Source of the DNA: Hyphococcus lacteus | GTDB taxonomy: Bacteria > Pseudomonadota > Alphaproteobacteria > Caulobacterales > Parvularculaceae | Assembly: GCF_041058985.1 (NCBI RefSeq) | Contig: NZ_JBEHZE010000001.1 | Coordinates: forward strand, 1,116,001 to 1,180,000 | DNA: 64,000 nucleotides | Direction of reading: 5' to 3' | Shown: positions 36,982 through 44,224 of the stretch, one piece after another | How positions within the stretch are numbered: the stretch's first letter is position 1 | Layout: each line of letters starts with the position of its first letter | Made by a program: the position numbers and the translations under genes | The notes under the pieces: generated by a model | The model's database searches: none | Seen by the model: only the letters and a program-made list of their open reading frames with translations | What the model was told of the DNA's origin: nothing

Positions 36982-37698
36982 ATGTTGCAAGGTCGAAAAT
37001 TTCAGTTCCGCCCGACACTAACGATTTTCGTCGCGCTCGCGCTCGGTATTCTAATATGGCTCGGCACATGGCAAGTGCACCGTCTTGAGTGGAAAACCGA
37101 TTTGATCACCAAGGTTGAGAGCCGATTGGACGCAGCGCCAATCCCCTTCGCAGAGGCTATCGCGCGCGCCGATGCTGGCGAAGATATGGAATATACGCCA
37201 GTAAAAATAATGGGTGAACCCCGTAGCGAAGTCGCACCCGTGTTTGGCTCTTTAGATGCAAAGGCCGGGATTTATCTGTTCGTGCCGTATGAAACTGCGG
37301 CGATTGGCACGGTCTATGTGAATCTTGGTTTCGTACCACAACAAGTTGAGGTGCCGATTTTACCATCTATGGGAATGTCAGAGGTGACGGGTCTTTTTCG
37401 GCGGGCAGAGGTTCCGACACCTCCCGCAAGTTGGTTTAGCCCAAAAGGGAAATCCGTAGACGGATTGTGGTTTGTTCGCGATCCTATGCAATTTGCTGGT
37501 GAAGCGAAAATTGAAACGGTACCATATTATATGGATCAGCTTTCGGTACCCGGCCGGGAATGGCCTAAGGGCGGAACAACAAGAATAGAGTTTAATAACC
37601 GCCATCTTGAATATGCGCTGACATGGTATGGATTGGCTTTAACGCTAGTCGGGGTGTGGCTTGTATTCTCTTTGCAACCGGCTAAAGGCGACAACTGA
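36982..37698 (+). CDS. SURF1-family oxidase assembly protein
   Basis: The 238-residue protein has TM segments near the two ends (about 13-30 and 213-231) flanking a periplasmic domain, the SURF1/Shy1 layout, with the expected GTWQVHRLEWKTDLI, VYVNLGFVP and FNNRHLEYALTWYGLA near the second helix. SURF1 helps load heme A into subunit I. It is the last gene of the oxidase operon. Confidence 0.93.
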   Translation: MLQGRKFQFRPTLTIFVALALGILIWLGTWQVHRLEWKTDLITKVESRLDAAPIPFAEAIARADAGEDMEYTPVKIMGEPRSEVAPVFGSLDAKAGIYLFVPYETAAIGTVYVNLGFVPQQVEVPILPSMGMSEVTGLFRRAEVPTPPASWFSPKGKSVDGLWFVRDPMQFAGEAKIETVPYYMDQLSVPGREWPKGGTTRIEFNNRHLEYALTWYGLALTLVGVWLVFSLQPAKGDN

Positions 37699-37743
37699 AC
37701 TGATTGCTGGTAGGTTGGTCATTGAGCTGCGTTTGGGGGACCA

Positions 37744-38163
37744 ATGTCATTGCAACCGCTTTTCGATTCGCCGTGGGTGATTCAGGTTCATGCCTTTAGT
37801 GCGTTGGCGGCATTTTTTCTTGGGATCATTCAACTCTCTTCACCAAAGGGTACGTTGCCGCACAGAACGCTGGGGGCGATATGGGTGATACTGATGATTG
37901 CTGTCACGGTTAGTAGTGTCTTTATTCGCCCTGCACTGGTGCCAGGTTTACCGTTTATGCAATGGTTCAGTTTTATTCATCTGTTTACGGTTTTAACCGC
38001 GTTTGGACTATTTGGTGGAATCCGGTTCTTGTTAATGGGTGGCTCCAATATGAAACAACATAAAGGGCCGTTTATTGGCATGTTCGTTGGCGGATTGGTC
38101 GTTGCTGGCGCGCTGGCGTTTCTTCCCGGGCGGATCATGAATAAGGTTCTGTTTGGCGGTTAG
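37744..38163 (+). CDS. DUF2306-like membrane protein
   Basis: The 139-residue protein has four TM segments (about 13-33, 44-63, 78-98 and 112-130). The His residues in VIQVHAFSAL and LPHRTLGAIWVI, and those near MKQHKG, are conserved in this family, as possible metal or heme ligands. DUF2306 proteins are found near oxidase operons. GGGGGA precedes the ATG. Its stop overlaps the convergent M23 gene by 4 bp. Confidence 0.75.
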   Translation: MSLQPLFDSPWVIQVHAFSALAAFFLGIIQLSSPKGTLPHRTLGAIWVILMIAVTVSSVFIRPALVPGLPFMQWFSFIHLFTVLTAFGLFGGIRFLLMGGSNMKQHKGPFIGMFVGGLVVAGALAFLPGRIMNKVLFGG

Positions 38164-39035
38164 GGCGTGCGTAACTTTCGTTCATAGGCGCTAACCAATG
38201 TCATATACGGATTGACCTGATCAAAAATTGGGTCGGTTTCCGCATCTGGCGCATAGTTTTGGTACATCTCAAAATGCAGGTGATAGGTTGTGGGTACGCG
38301 CTCACCTGAGGAGTTAAAAAAGTCATTGGAAACCCGGCCAATGCGTTGCCCTTTTGTTACGAACTCGCCGTCGGAGACAGATAGCGCATCCATTTTTAGA
38401 TGCAGATAACGATACAACGTTCCATCATCAGTCTGTAGACGGACTGTATATTTTGACGATGCTGGCGCGACTATGCGCCCATCCTCGACAGCGACAGCCC
38501 AGTGCTGGCTACCACTTTCCGGAATGCAGGTTGCTGGGCGAATATCGACACCTTCATGACCGCCCGTGGGACACATGATCTGGCTGCGGGAACGCGACTC
38601 ACAAAATGTATCCTGCCATGGGTAATCATAATTTGATGTCTCGCATTGACCGCCATTCATTCCGTTTAAGCTGCCCTGATACCCGCCATGGCGATAAACT
38701 TGACTGTTTAAAAAGGCTGCATCTTCGAGCGGGAACAACATGTCAGGGCGATAGATTGTTGTGTCTTGGTGCCCTGGTTCCGAATTCGGCAATAGGTCAC
38801 CTGCCGGGACGTAGCTAAATACACGGCCTTCTTCGTCATCCAAAAATTCTTCTTCCGGAATCGGGTCTGGCTCAGTCGGTCCCGGATCAATCGGTTCTGG
38901 ATCAGTGGGGTCCGGATCCGCCGGGTTGTCGGGCCCCGGGTCCATCGGCGTTGGTGTTTCACCCGGCTGTTCACATGCGGCTAAAGCAAAAATAGCCATG
39001 AGGGCAGTAATTGTTTTTCTGGCGTACTCCATCAT
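38160..39035 (-). CDS. M23 (LytM) peptidase lipoprotein
   Basis: The 291-residue protein has lipobox LAAC (Cys21), then a Pro/Asp/Glu-rich spacer (about 28-65) of DPGP, DPTDP and EPDP units. A peptidase M23 domain follows with zinc ligands His160 and Asp164 in GGHEGVDIRP and the His252-Leu-His254 pair in YHLHFEM. A further His is at 212 (YLHLKM). Four Cys at 131, 145, 155 and 170 likely pair. The full metal set suggests an active endopeptidase anchored in a membrane with a rigid reach. GGAGGTGA precedes ATGATG. It is coupled to the gene upstream by a 4-bp overlap. Confidence 0.88.
   Translation of the reverse strand: MMEYARKTITALMAIFALAACEQPGETPTPMDPGPDNPADPDPTDPEPIDPGPTEPDPIPEEEFLDDEEGRVFSYVPAGDLLPNSEPGHQDTTIYRPDMLFPLEDAAFLNSQVYRHGGYQGSLNGMNGGQCETSNYDYPWQDTFCESRSRSQIMCPTGGHEGVDIRPATCIPESGSQHWAVAVEDGRIVAPASSKYTVRLQTDDGTLYRYLHLKMDALSVSDGEFVTKGQRIGRVSNDFFNSSGERVPTTYHLHFEMYQNYAPDAETDPIFDQVNPYMTLVSAYERKLRTP
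38870..38950. repeat. Degenerate Pro/Asp-encoding tandem repeat
   Basis: This stretch of the M23 gene repeats GGATC/GGTCC-like 6-12 bp units that encode the DPxP-type spacer. It may expand or contract by slippage. It is a coding repeat, not a mobile element. Confidence 0.6.
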
Positions 39036-39859
39036 TCACCTCCGGCGAGTTCGGGGTTTGCGAGGATCATCGATTCGGCGAGACCGGTTACATATTCGTC
39101 TGCGGCGCATCGCGGATCGGTCGCGGGATCACCACATTCGATGGTCATGACATATCCGCAACCGAATTTTGAAAAGCTAAGGTCAACACCGAAATCATTT
39201 CGACTGATGTGATAGACGGCATCTGTTCCGCGTAGGCGTTTCGGTACGGCGCTTAGTCGTTTGCGTGCGGCAACAATATTTGGGTCGCCACCGATCACTC
39301 GATTGCAGGTACCGGAAATCATCAAGCTCGCCTCCGCATCAATTGCTGTTGATGCGGTGTAAACATTTTTCATCCCATAGAGTTTCATTGAGTCGGTAAT
39401 ATTTAGGCTGGCGGGAATAAGGACCGGGACTTGAACATCCGCAATCTCGCGCTGATCAGCACTTTTTAGGCGCTCGGAAGAAACTGCCCTTATCCCGATC
39501 TGAGGTGCCGGAGCTGCGGAGAGTGCGCGTGTAACAGACAGGGTTTCCGTTCGACTTGATTGCTCAGTCTCGCGGCTGATTTGAAGTGTCTCGCGTAGCT
39601 CTTGGATGTTTGGCGCACGGTTGATTGTTTCTGCGCGGTTTGAACGATCATCTGATCTGGCGCGAAGTGCGGACGCCAGCCCACGACGCGGAATGCGTTT
39701 TGCTTTTTCTTTCAGTGTACGTTGAATCTCTTCCGGATTGGGTGGCGTTTGTGGTGCTGCTTGAAACTCCCCATCTTCCGGGGGCGGAGATTGCTGTGCC
39801 AGTACGCTTCCACCGGCGATTGCTGCTAGGCAAAATCCCGTAACCAGTGCGTTCTTCAT
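39032..39859 (-). CDS. Secreted protein of unknown function in the channel/OmpA operon
   Basis: The 275-residue protein has a Sec signal peptide (about 1-21, VLA-QQ). A Pro/Gln/Arg-rich disordered segment (about 22-120) precedes a folded C-terminal half with four Cys (SGTCNRV, KFGCGYV, IECGD, PRCAADEYV), which are likely disulfide-linked. No family is recognised. GGGGGAG precedes the ATG. The gene lies between the OmpA-like and M23 genes with a 4-bp overlap to the latter, so these proteins are probably made together in the periplasm. Confidence 0.75.
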   Translation of the reverse strand: MKNALVTGFCLAAIAGGSVLAQQSPPPEDGEFQAAPQTPPNPEEIQRTLKEKAKRIPRRGLASALRARSDDRSNRAETINRAPNIQELRETLQISRETEQSSRTETLSVTRALSAAPAPQIGIRAVSSERLKSADQREIADVQVPVLIPASLNITDSMKLYGMKNVYTASTAIDAEASLMISGTCNRVIGGDPNIVAARKRLSAVPKRLRGTDAVYHISRNDFGVDLSFSKFGCGYVMTIECGDPATDPRCAADEYVTGLAESMILANPELAGGE

Positions 39860-39882
39860 GTCTCCCCCTTAATCGACTAGAA

Positions 39883-40911
39883 TTATCGCTCCGTAAGTTT
39901 GAATTCGATGCGCCGGTTTTGTGCCAGCGCAGAGCCTGAAAAGCCAGAAACGATAGGTGCTGCTGATCCTGACCCCGTGGCCAAGAGGCGGCGTTCTGGA
40001 ACGCCACGGCTTTGAATGAATTCTACTACAGAAATCGCCCGTTGTGCCGATAAATCGAGATTTGAGTCAAATTTCGCACGACAAGACGGTCCCAATGGTG
40101 ATTGATCGGCGTGACCATCGACCCTAAGGACCCAGTTTACCTCGGTGGGAATGTCGCCCTGAATATCAAGAAGGGCAGTGGCCAGTTTTTCAAGCTCAAG
40201 CTTCCCGGCTTCACCGAGGGTGGCTGAGCACGACCCAAACAGGATGTCGCTTTCAAAAATAAACCGATCACCGACGACTTTGATGTCTGTTCGATCACCA
40301 AGCGCGGCGCGCAATGCTTCGAAAAAGCGTGAGCGAACTTCCTGTAGTTCCTGGACCTTTCGGGCAAGTGCGGCATTCAGGCGTTGTGAAAGGTTCTCTA
40401 TCTGTGCTTGCTGCTCTATGTCTTTTGCCTCAGCAGCATCGAGGGCTTCTTGAAGGCTCGCGAGCTGCCTACGCAGTGCTGCGATCTGTGCATTGAGCGT
40501 TGCAATTTCGCTCTTTTGTTCATCGGACAATGCTTTTTCCGCTTCAAGCTCTTCTGCCGATGCGGCGACCGCTGACTGGCTCGCGGCGAGCGCGAGGCCG
40601 AGCCCCGCAAGTTCGGCGTCTTTCTTCTCGATGGTGTCCTCAAGTGCCAGAACTTGCGCCGCAAGGCGGTCGCGTTCTGAGGTGGCCAATCCTAGCTGAT
40701 CATTGAGATTGTTGATCTGTGCGATCAATCGCGCCAGTTCGTCGTCCTTGGAGGCCAATTCATTTTTGACCGAGGCCAAGCGATCACCGAGATAAAACTG
40801 GGCGACAACGAAAATCGAAAGAATGAACATCAGCACGAGCAGCAACGTCGACAGCGCATCGACAAAGCCTGGCCAGATGTTCGCTTCTGATCTGGAGCGC
40901 CTGCGCGCCAT
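39883..40911 (-). CDS. MotB/OmpA-like peptidoglycan-binding protein with long coiled coil
   Basis: The 342-residue protein has one TM helix (about 17-40) carrying Asp18 in PGFVDALSTLLLVLMF, at the position of the proton-binding Asp of MotB/TolR-type proteins. A coiled coil of about 150 residues follows (42-192), then an OmpA-type peptidoglycan-binding domain (205-342; VDGHADQSP at 264-272, NRRIEF at 332-337). It is the stator partner of the channel gene ending 2 bp upstream. Similar pairs in alphaproteobacteria are annotated as flagellar or biopolymer proteins, but no flagellar genes are here. Confidence 0.9.
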   Translation of the reverse strand: MARRRSRSEANIWPGFVDALSTLLLVLMFILSIFVVAQFYLGDRLASVKNELASKDDELARLIAQINNLNDQLGLATSERDRLAAQVLALEDTIEKKDAELAGLGLALAASQSAVAASAEELEAEKALSDEQKSEIATLNAQIAALRRQLASLQEALDAAEAKDIEQQAQIENLSQRLNAALARKVQELQEVRSRFFEALRAALGDRTDIKVVGDRFIFESDILFGSCSATLGEAGKLELEKLATALLDIQGDIPTEVNWVLRVDGHADQSPLGPSCRAKFDSNLDLSAQRAISVVEFIQSRGVPERRLLATGSGSAAPIVSGFSGSALAQNRRIEFKLTER

Positions 40912-40913
40912 GA

Positions 40914-41855
40914 TTATTCTCCGCCGCCGACGCGGATTAATGTGCGGTTTAGCGCTCTGATCTCGTCTTTTAACTCCGACGTCTGACCCGCATGAGCCTT
41001 GATCTGGGTGTCGGTGTTGGCTGCAAGCGCGGTTTCAAGAGCGTTGATTGCATCAGCAAGGTCGCCATCGGTAGAATAGCTCGACCCGTCTTTGCTGCCG
41101 CTACGCACCGTTTCCGTCATGCCTGCAAGCCAGTCTTCAAGATCTGTATAGAAACGATTTTGTGATTGTCCGGCTTGTAGATCGAGAAAGCCCACAACAA
41201 GGCTGCCGCCGAGACCGAACAGGGATGACGAAAATGCGGTGCCCATACCCGAAAGTGGTTTTTCCAAATTTCTGATCAGTTGCGCGACTGCGTCTTCTGC
41301 GGGACCTGCGGTGTTGGCAAGGCCGCTGATCGTTGCGCCAACCGCATTGACGGTTTCCAACAGACCCCAAAATGTACCCAATAGGCCGAGAAAGACCAAT
41401 AAGTTCATGATGTATCGGCCCATCTCACGGCCCTCATCCATCCGCGTACCAATTGAATCGAGGATTGCCCGTGATGACTCTGGTGAAAGACGTCCTGATC
41501 GGGAATCGGCATCAAGCAGTAATTTCGACATCGCGTTAATCAGGTTGGGTGCACGCGGTAAGCGTGAGCGCGCGGGATCGACAGACTCGCGGAAGGCTTC
41601 GACCCACCGAACTGCGGGGGCGATGACCCCGGCCTGACGAAGATTGTAAATAATGCCGACGGCGAGCACGCCGAGAATAAGGCCATTCAGCGCGGGGTTG
41701 GCATTGAATGCATCAATCAAAAGGGACGTGGGCTGCGGACTCCATGGCGAGAGATAATAAACAATCGCCCCCACCACGAGCAAAAAGATGAGCATATTCA
41801 TGATGTAACGACCGGGCCGGACAAATTTTACCGACCGTTCAAGCGAGCGTGACAT
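40914..41855 (-). CDS. MotA/TolQ/ExbB-like proton channel
   Basis: The 313-residue protein has four TM segments (about 17-36, 56-72, 147-168 and 203-225) with a cytoplasmic segment between TM2 and TM3 and a helical tail (about 255-305). TM3-TM4 (LVFLGLLGTFWGLLETVNAV, GMGTAFSSSLFGLGGSLVVG) match the MotA/TolQ/ExbB channel core. The phrase GRYIMNxLxFL appears before both TM1 (residue 16) and TM3 (residue 147). It is the first gene of the operon with the OmpA-like, secreted and M23 genes. The 277-bp upstream region holds a PhoB-type box on this strand. Confidence 0.9.
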   Translation of the reverse strand: MSRSLERSVKFVRPGRYIMNMLIFLLVVGAIVYYLSPWSPQPTSLLIDAFNANPALNGLILGVLAVGIIYNLRQAGVIAPAVRWVEAFRESVDPARSRLPRAPNLINAMSKLLLDADSRSGRLSPESSRAILDSIGTRMDEGREMGRYIMNLLVFLGLLGTFWGLLETVNAVGATISGLANTAGPAEDAVAQLIRNLEKPLSGMGTAFSSSLFGLGGSLVVGFLDLQAGQSQNRFYTDLEDWLAGMTETVRSGSKDGSSYSTDGDLADAINALETALAANTDTQIKAHAGQTSELKDEIRALNRTLIRVGGGE

Positions 41856-42027
41856 TCAATTCCCCTTGCATCAGCTACCCCACTGCATGGTTACATTATT
41901 CAATAAATGCGCCGTCGGATACGGCGGATCACTGTTTTTGCGCCTATTTCCTGCCTGTGTGTTTACGCTAAGCCACATTAGTTGGCTGCGGCCCACCTCG
42001 CCCAATGCCTAATGCTTAATGATGACA

Positions 42028-42062
42028 CAAGAAATCTGCGCACAATTTGCGCATATTTCTTG
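42028..42062. promoter_or_regulatory. Long imperfect dyad in the divergent control region
   Basis: CAAGAAAT-C-TGCGCA (42028-42042) is the inverse of TGCGCA-T-ATTTCTTG (42048-42062) around a five-base centre, with one mismatch in 15. It ends at the -35 of the plus-strand promoter. The shape is that of an operator for a dimeric regulator; the regulator is not known. Confidence 0.7.
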
Positions 42063-42089
42063 ACGTGACACTACGATGACGGATATATG
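42060..42089 (+). promoter_or_regulatory. Promoter of the small secreted gene
   Basis: TTGACG (42060-42065), an 18-bp spacer and TATATG (42084-42089) form a good sigma-70 pattern, about 44 bp before the ATG at 42133. The Pho-type repeats overlap its spacer, -10 and start region. Confidence 0.6.
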
Positions 42090-42104
42090 ACAGATTAGTG
42101 ACAT
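42065..42104 (-). promoter_or_regulatory. PhoB-type box of four 7-bp repeats
   Basis: Read on the minus strand: ATGTCAC, CTGTCAT, CCGTCAT and GTGTCAC, each separated by exactly 4 bases, i.e. an 11-bp period. The central pair CTGTCAT-N4-CCGTCAT is one base off the Pho-box consensus. The orientation points to the channel/OmpA/M23 operon (ATG at 41855), while the box lies across the plus-strand promoter, so PhoB could act oppositely on the two sides. Confidence 0.65.
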
Positions 42105-42132
42105 AAAAATAAAAAACGAACGGAGACAAAAG

Positions 42133-42486
42133 ATGCAGATAAAACAAATCATAATGGCAATCGCGGCCGCTTTTACCCTTAGCGCCAGCGTGCAAGCATC
42201 AGACTTTGGAAGCGCCCCAGCCGATTACGAAACCCTTGTGATCGAATATTTTGGCGAGCGTCTCGCTGAACCACGGTCAGCGCGATATGATTTCTCTGGC
42301 CAGCCATATCAGGTTTTTGCAGATCTACGTGGTTATGATGGTCTGCCATGTTGGGCAGTCGATGTCCGTGTGAAATCGCGCATGCCAAACGGTAGCCGCG
42401 GAAGCTATGTTTCTTACACAGTCCTTTTCCTAGATGGCGAAGCTATCGCGCTTGAGGAAGATGTGTTGCGGATGGTTCGCGCTTAA
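42133..42486 (+). CDS. Small secreted protein of unknown function
   Basis: The 117-residue protein has a signal peptide (about 1-22, VQA-SD). A mature part of about 95 residues contains one Cys (GLPCWAVDVRV) and ends in VLFLDGEAIALEEDVLRMVRA. No family is recognised; the pattern (YETLVIEYFGERLAEPRSAR) recalls small alphaproteobacterial periplasmic proteins of unknown role. CGGAGA precedes the ATG. It has its own promoter, a PhoB-type box and its own terminator, so it is a stand-alone regulated gene. Confidence 0.72.
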   Translation: MQIKQIIMAIAAAFTLSASVQASDFGSAPADYETLVIEYFGERLAEPRSARYDFSGQPYQVFADLRGYDGLPCWAVDVRVKSRMPNGSRGSYVSYTVLFLDGEAIALEEDVLRMVRA

Positions 42487-42512
42487 CCATAGACCGTCTT
42501 AGGTATTACAAA

Positions 42513-42544
42513 AAACCTCGGCAATCAGCTTGCCGGGGTTTTTT
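42513..42544 (+). terminator. Terminator after the small secreted gene
   Basis: AACCTCGGCA pairs with TGCCGGGGTT (one wobble) and is followed by six T on the plus strand. Confidence 0.9.
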
Positions 42545-42585
42545 GTTGCGTGTTGATCGGGTGATGATATCGGGTTGCGTTGAGA

Positions 42586-43347
42586 TCAGAGCAATCGGAT
42601 TGCCATTCCCCCATCAACGGATAGTGCGGTGCCTGTTACGAAACTGGAGCGATCTGATAATAGATAAAGCGCCGCTTGCGCGATTTCTTTAGGGGCAGCC
42701 AAGCGCTTCAGTGGGTGCAGATTTGCAATGAATTCATGCGTGTCCGGATTATTTCCGGCCATTGCTGTTTTTGTTCCTCCAGGAAGCACAGAGTTTATCC
42801 GAATACCATCTGCGGCATGTTCAGCGGCAAGGGCTTTTGTTAAACCGATCATGCCAGCCTTTGATGCCGCGTAAGCGGCCATTCCCGGCATTCCGCCGTT
42901 GTCATGGCCCACAAATGAACTTGTGAACACGATAGCGCCGCCGTTTTGTCGGACCATCACGGGCAGTTGTGCTTTTGTGGCGTAAAAGGCACTAGTTAAA
43001 TTCGTTGCGATAACGGCGTTCCAGTTTTCTGTATCCATTGTCGGAACGGTGGTCATATCTCCCATGATGCCCGCATTGTTAAACGCCCCATCCAGCGTTC
43101 CATACTTTTCGAGTGCAAATTCTACGAGCGCCTTGGAGTAAGCTTCCTCCGTGACATCTCCAGCAAGGCTGGCCGCAGTCCCATTGCGCCTGTTGATTTG
43201 ATCAACCAAAGACTCCAGTTCGGTTTTTCGTCTTGCGCCAAGAACCACGTTCGCTCCCTCAGCAGCAAAAAGCAGCGCTGCGGCTTTGCCGATACCGCTG
43301 CTCGCACCTGTGACGATGATAGTTTTGTTTTTCAGATCCATGCTCAT
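42586..43347 (-). CDS. Short-chain dehydrogenase/reductase (SDR)
   Basis: The 253-residue classical SDR has TGASSGIG (about 14-21) for NAD(P) binding, NNAG (about 92), and the catalytic Tyr-x3-Lys in AAYAASKAGMIGL. The C-terminus SSFVTGTALSVDGGMAIRLL is typical. ATG at 43347 or, 6 bases later, 43341. The substrate is unknown. It is downstream of a TetR-type regulator on the same strand (82 bp gap), a frequent regulator/oxidoreductase pairing. Confidence 0.92.
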   Translation of the reverse strand: MSMDLKNKTIIVTGASSGIGKAAALLFAAEGANVVLGARRKTELESLVDQINRRNGTAASLAGDVTEEAYSKALVEFALEKYGTLDGAFNNAGIMGDMTTVPTMDTENWNAVIATNLTSAFYATKAQLPVMVRQNGGAIVFTSSFVGHDNGGMPGMAAYAASKAGMIGLTKALAAEHAADGIRINSVLPGGTKTAMAGNNPDTHEFIANLHPLKRLAAPKEIAQAALYLLSDRSSFVTGTALSVDGGMAIRLL

Positions 43348-43428
43348 GCCTTTCGATGTTGCATGATCGTGGTTCTACTGATCAGAAAATGTGGTACGCG
43401 ACCCGTTTCCTGCGCCTAGGGAATATTT

Positions 43429-44055
43429 TTAATCGGCAGTAATATTTGCCGAAATGTCCTGCGGGATCCGTAACTGCGCTAGCTCAGCAATCATATCTTC
43501 GGCGAGGGCCGCTTGTGCCGCCTCGTTGATGCCGCGGTGTAACTCAATCCTTAGGGCAGTGACGTTTGATTGAAAGCGCTGTCCGAGCCGTGTTGTGTCA
43601 GCGTCATGGGGGATTTCACCTAGAGCTTTGGCGCGGTCAAAGGCGGCTATGATGTCTTTCAGGATTTCACTGAGATAGGTTGACGCATCTGCCGAAATTC
43701 TTTCGTCTGTGGCGCTCGTATCAAGGATTGTTTTGATCAACATACACGCCCGTCCATGCGGGTCATTAGGGCGGCACGCACCTAATTGGCGCAAATAATT
43801 GGCCAGCCCGTCCATCGGAGATTTCGCTGTCTCGAATTCCGCTTTCAGCGCTTTTTGCGATTGTTCGAAATATCGCTTCAAGGTTTCCCGATACAACGTT
43901 TCCTTGTTGGTGAACGCCGCATAGATACTGCCGGGTTTCATATTCAACGCGGCCTCAAGGTCTTTGAGTGATGTCGCATGGTACCCCTTTTCCGAAAATA
44001 AATTGAGGGCTGCATCAATGGCGACTTCGCGGTTATAGGGGCGAGATTTTTTCAT
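43429..44055 (-). CDS. TetR-family repressor
   Basis: The 208-residue protein has an N-terminal TetR HTH (about residues 8-52; AALNLFSEKGYHATSLKDLE, LNMKPGSIYAAFTNKETLY) and an effector-binding C-terminal domain with Cys residues (GACRPNDPHGRACMLIK), typical of the TetR_C_16-like AcrR type. Start 44055 is the first ATG. An inverted repeat 41 bp upstream is a likely self-operator. It presumably also controls the SDR gene that follows. Confidence 0.88.
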   Translation of the reverse strand: MKKSRPYNREVAIDAALNLFSEKGYHATSLKDLEAALNMKPGSIYAAFTNKETLYRETLKRYFEQSQKALKAEFETAKSPMDGLANYLRQLGACRPNDPHGRACMLIKTILDTSATDERISADASTYLSEILKDIIAAFDRAKALGEIPHDADTTRLGQRFQSNVTALRIELHRGINEAAQAALAEDMIAELAQLRIPQDISANITAD

Positions 44056-44095
44056 GGGCAACTAGCTCGGGTCGAAAGAGGTTTCACGCATTTTG

Positions 44096-44111
44096 TTGAG
44101 TGTTTACTCAA
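44096..44111. promoter_or_regulatory. Probable TetR operator
   Basis: TTGAGT-GTTT-ACTCAA is a perfect 6-bp inverted repeat with a 4-bp centre, 41 bp upstream of the TetR start. TetR-family operators are commonly of this size and placed between promoter and gene. Confidence 0.55.
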
Positions 44112-44166
44112 AATAGGCATGTTTCACCACTAAACAAGTGCCGTTTAAAGGGGTAACCGGCGAAAC

Positions 44167-44205
44167 GAAAAACGCCCGCTGATCATTAATCAGCGGGCGT
44201 TTTCT
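44167..44205 (-). terminator. Terminator after the M16 gene
   Basis: A perfect 13-bp stem AACGCCCGCTGAT / ATCAGCGGGCGTT with loop CATTA; on the minus strand it is followed by five T. Confidence 0.93.
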
Positions 44206-44224
44206 GCGCGCACATTGGCAAAGC

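Noticed and set aside
39883..41855. Channel/OmpA pair as a Zorya anti-phage system
   Set aside because: ZorA/ZorB-like architecture is superficially similar, but no ZorC, ZorD or ZorE helicase/nuclease gene is adjacent; instead the pair is joined to envelope genes. The pair is better read as an envelope proton-channel complex.
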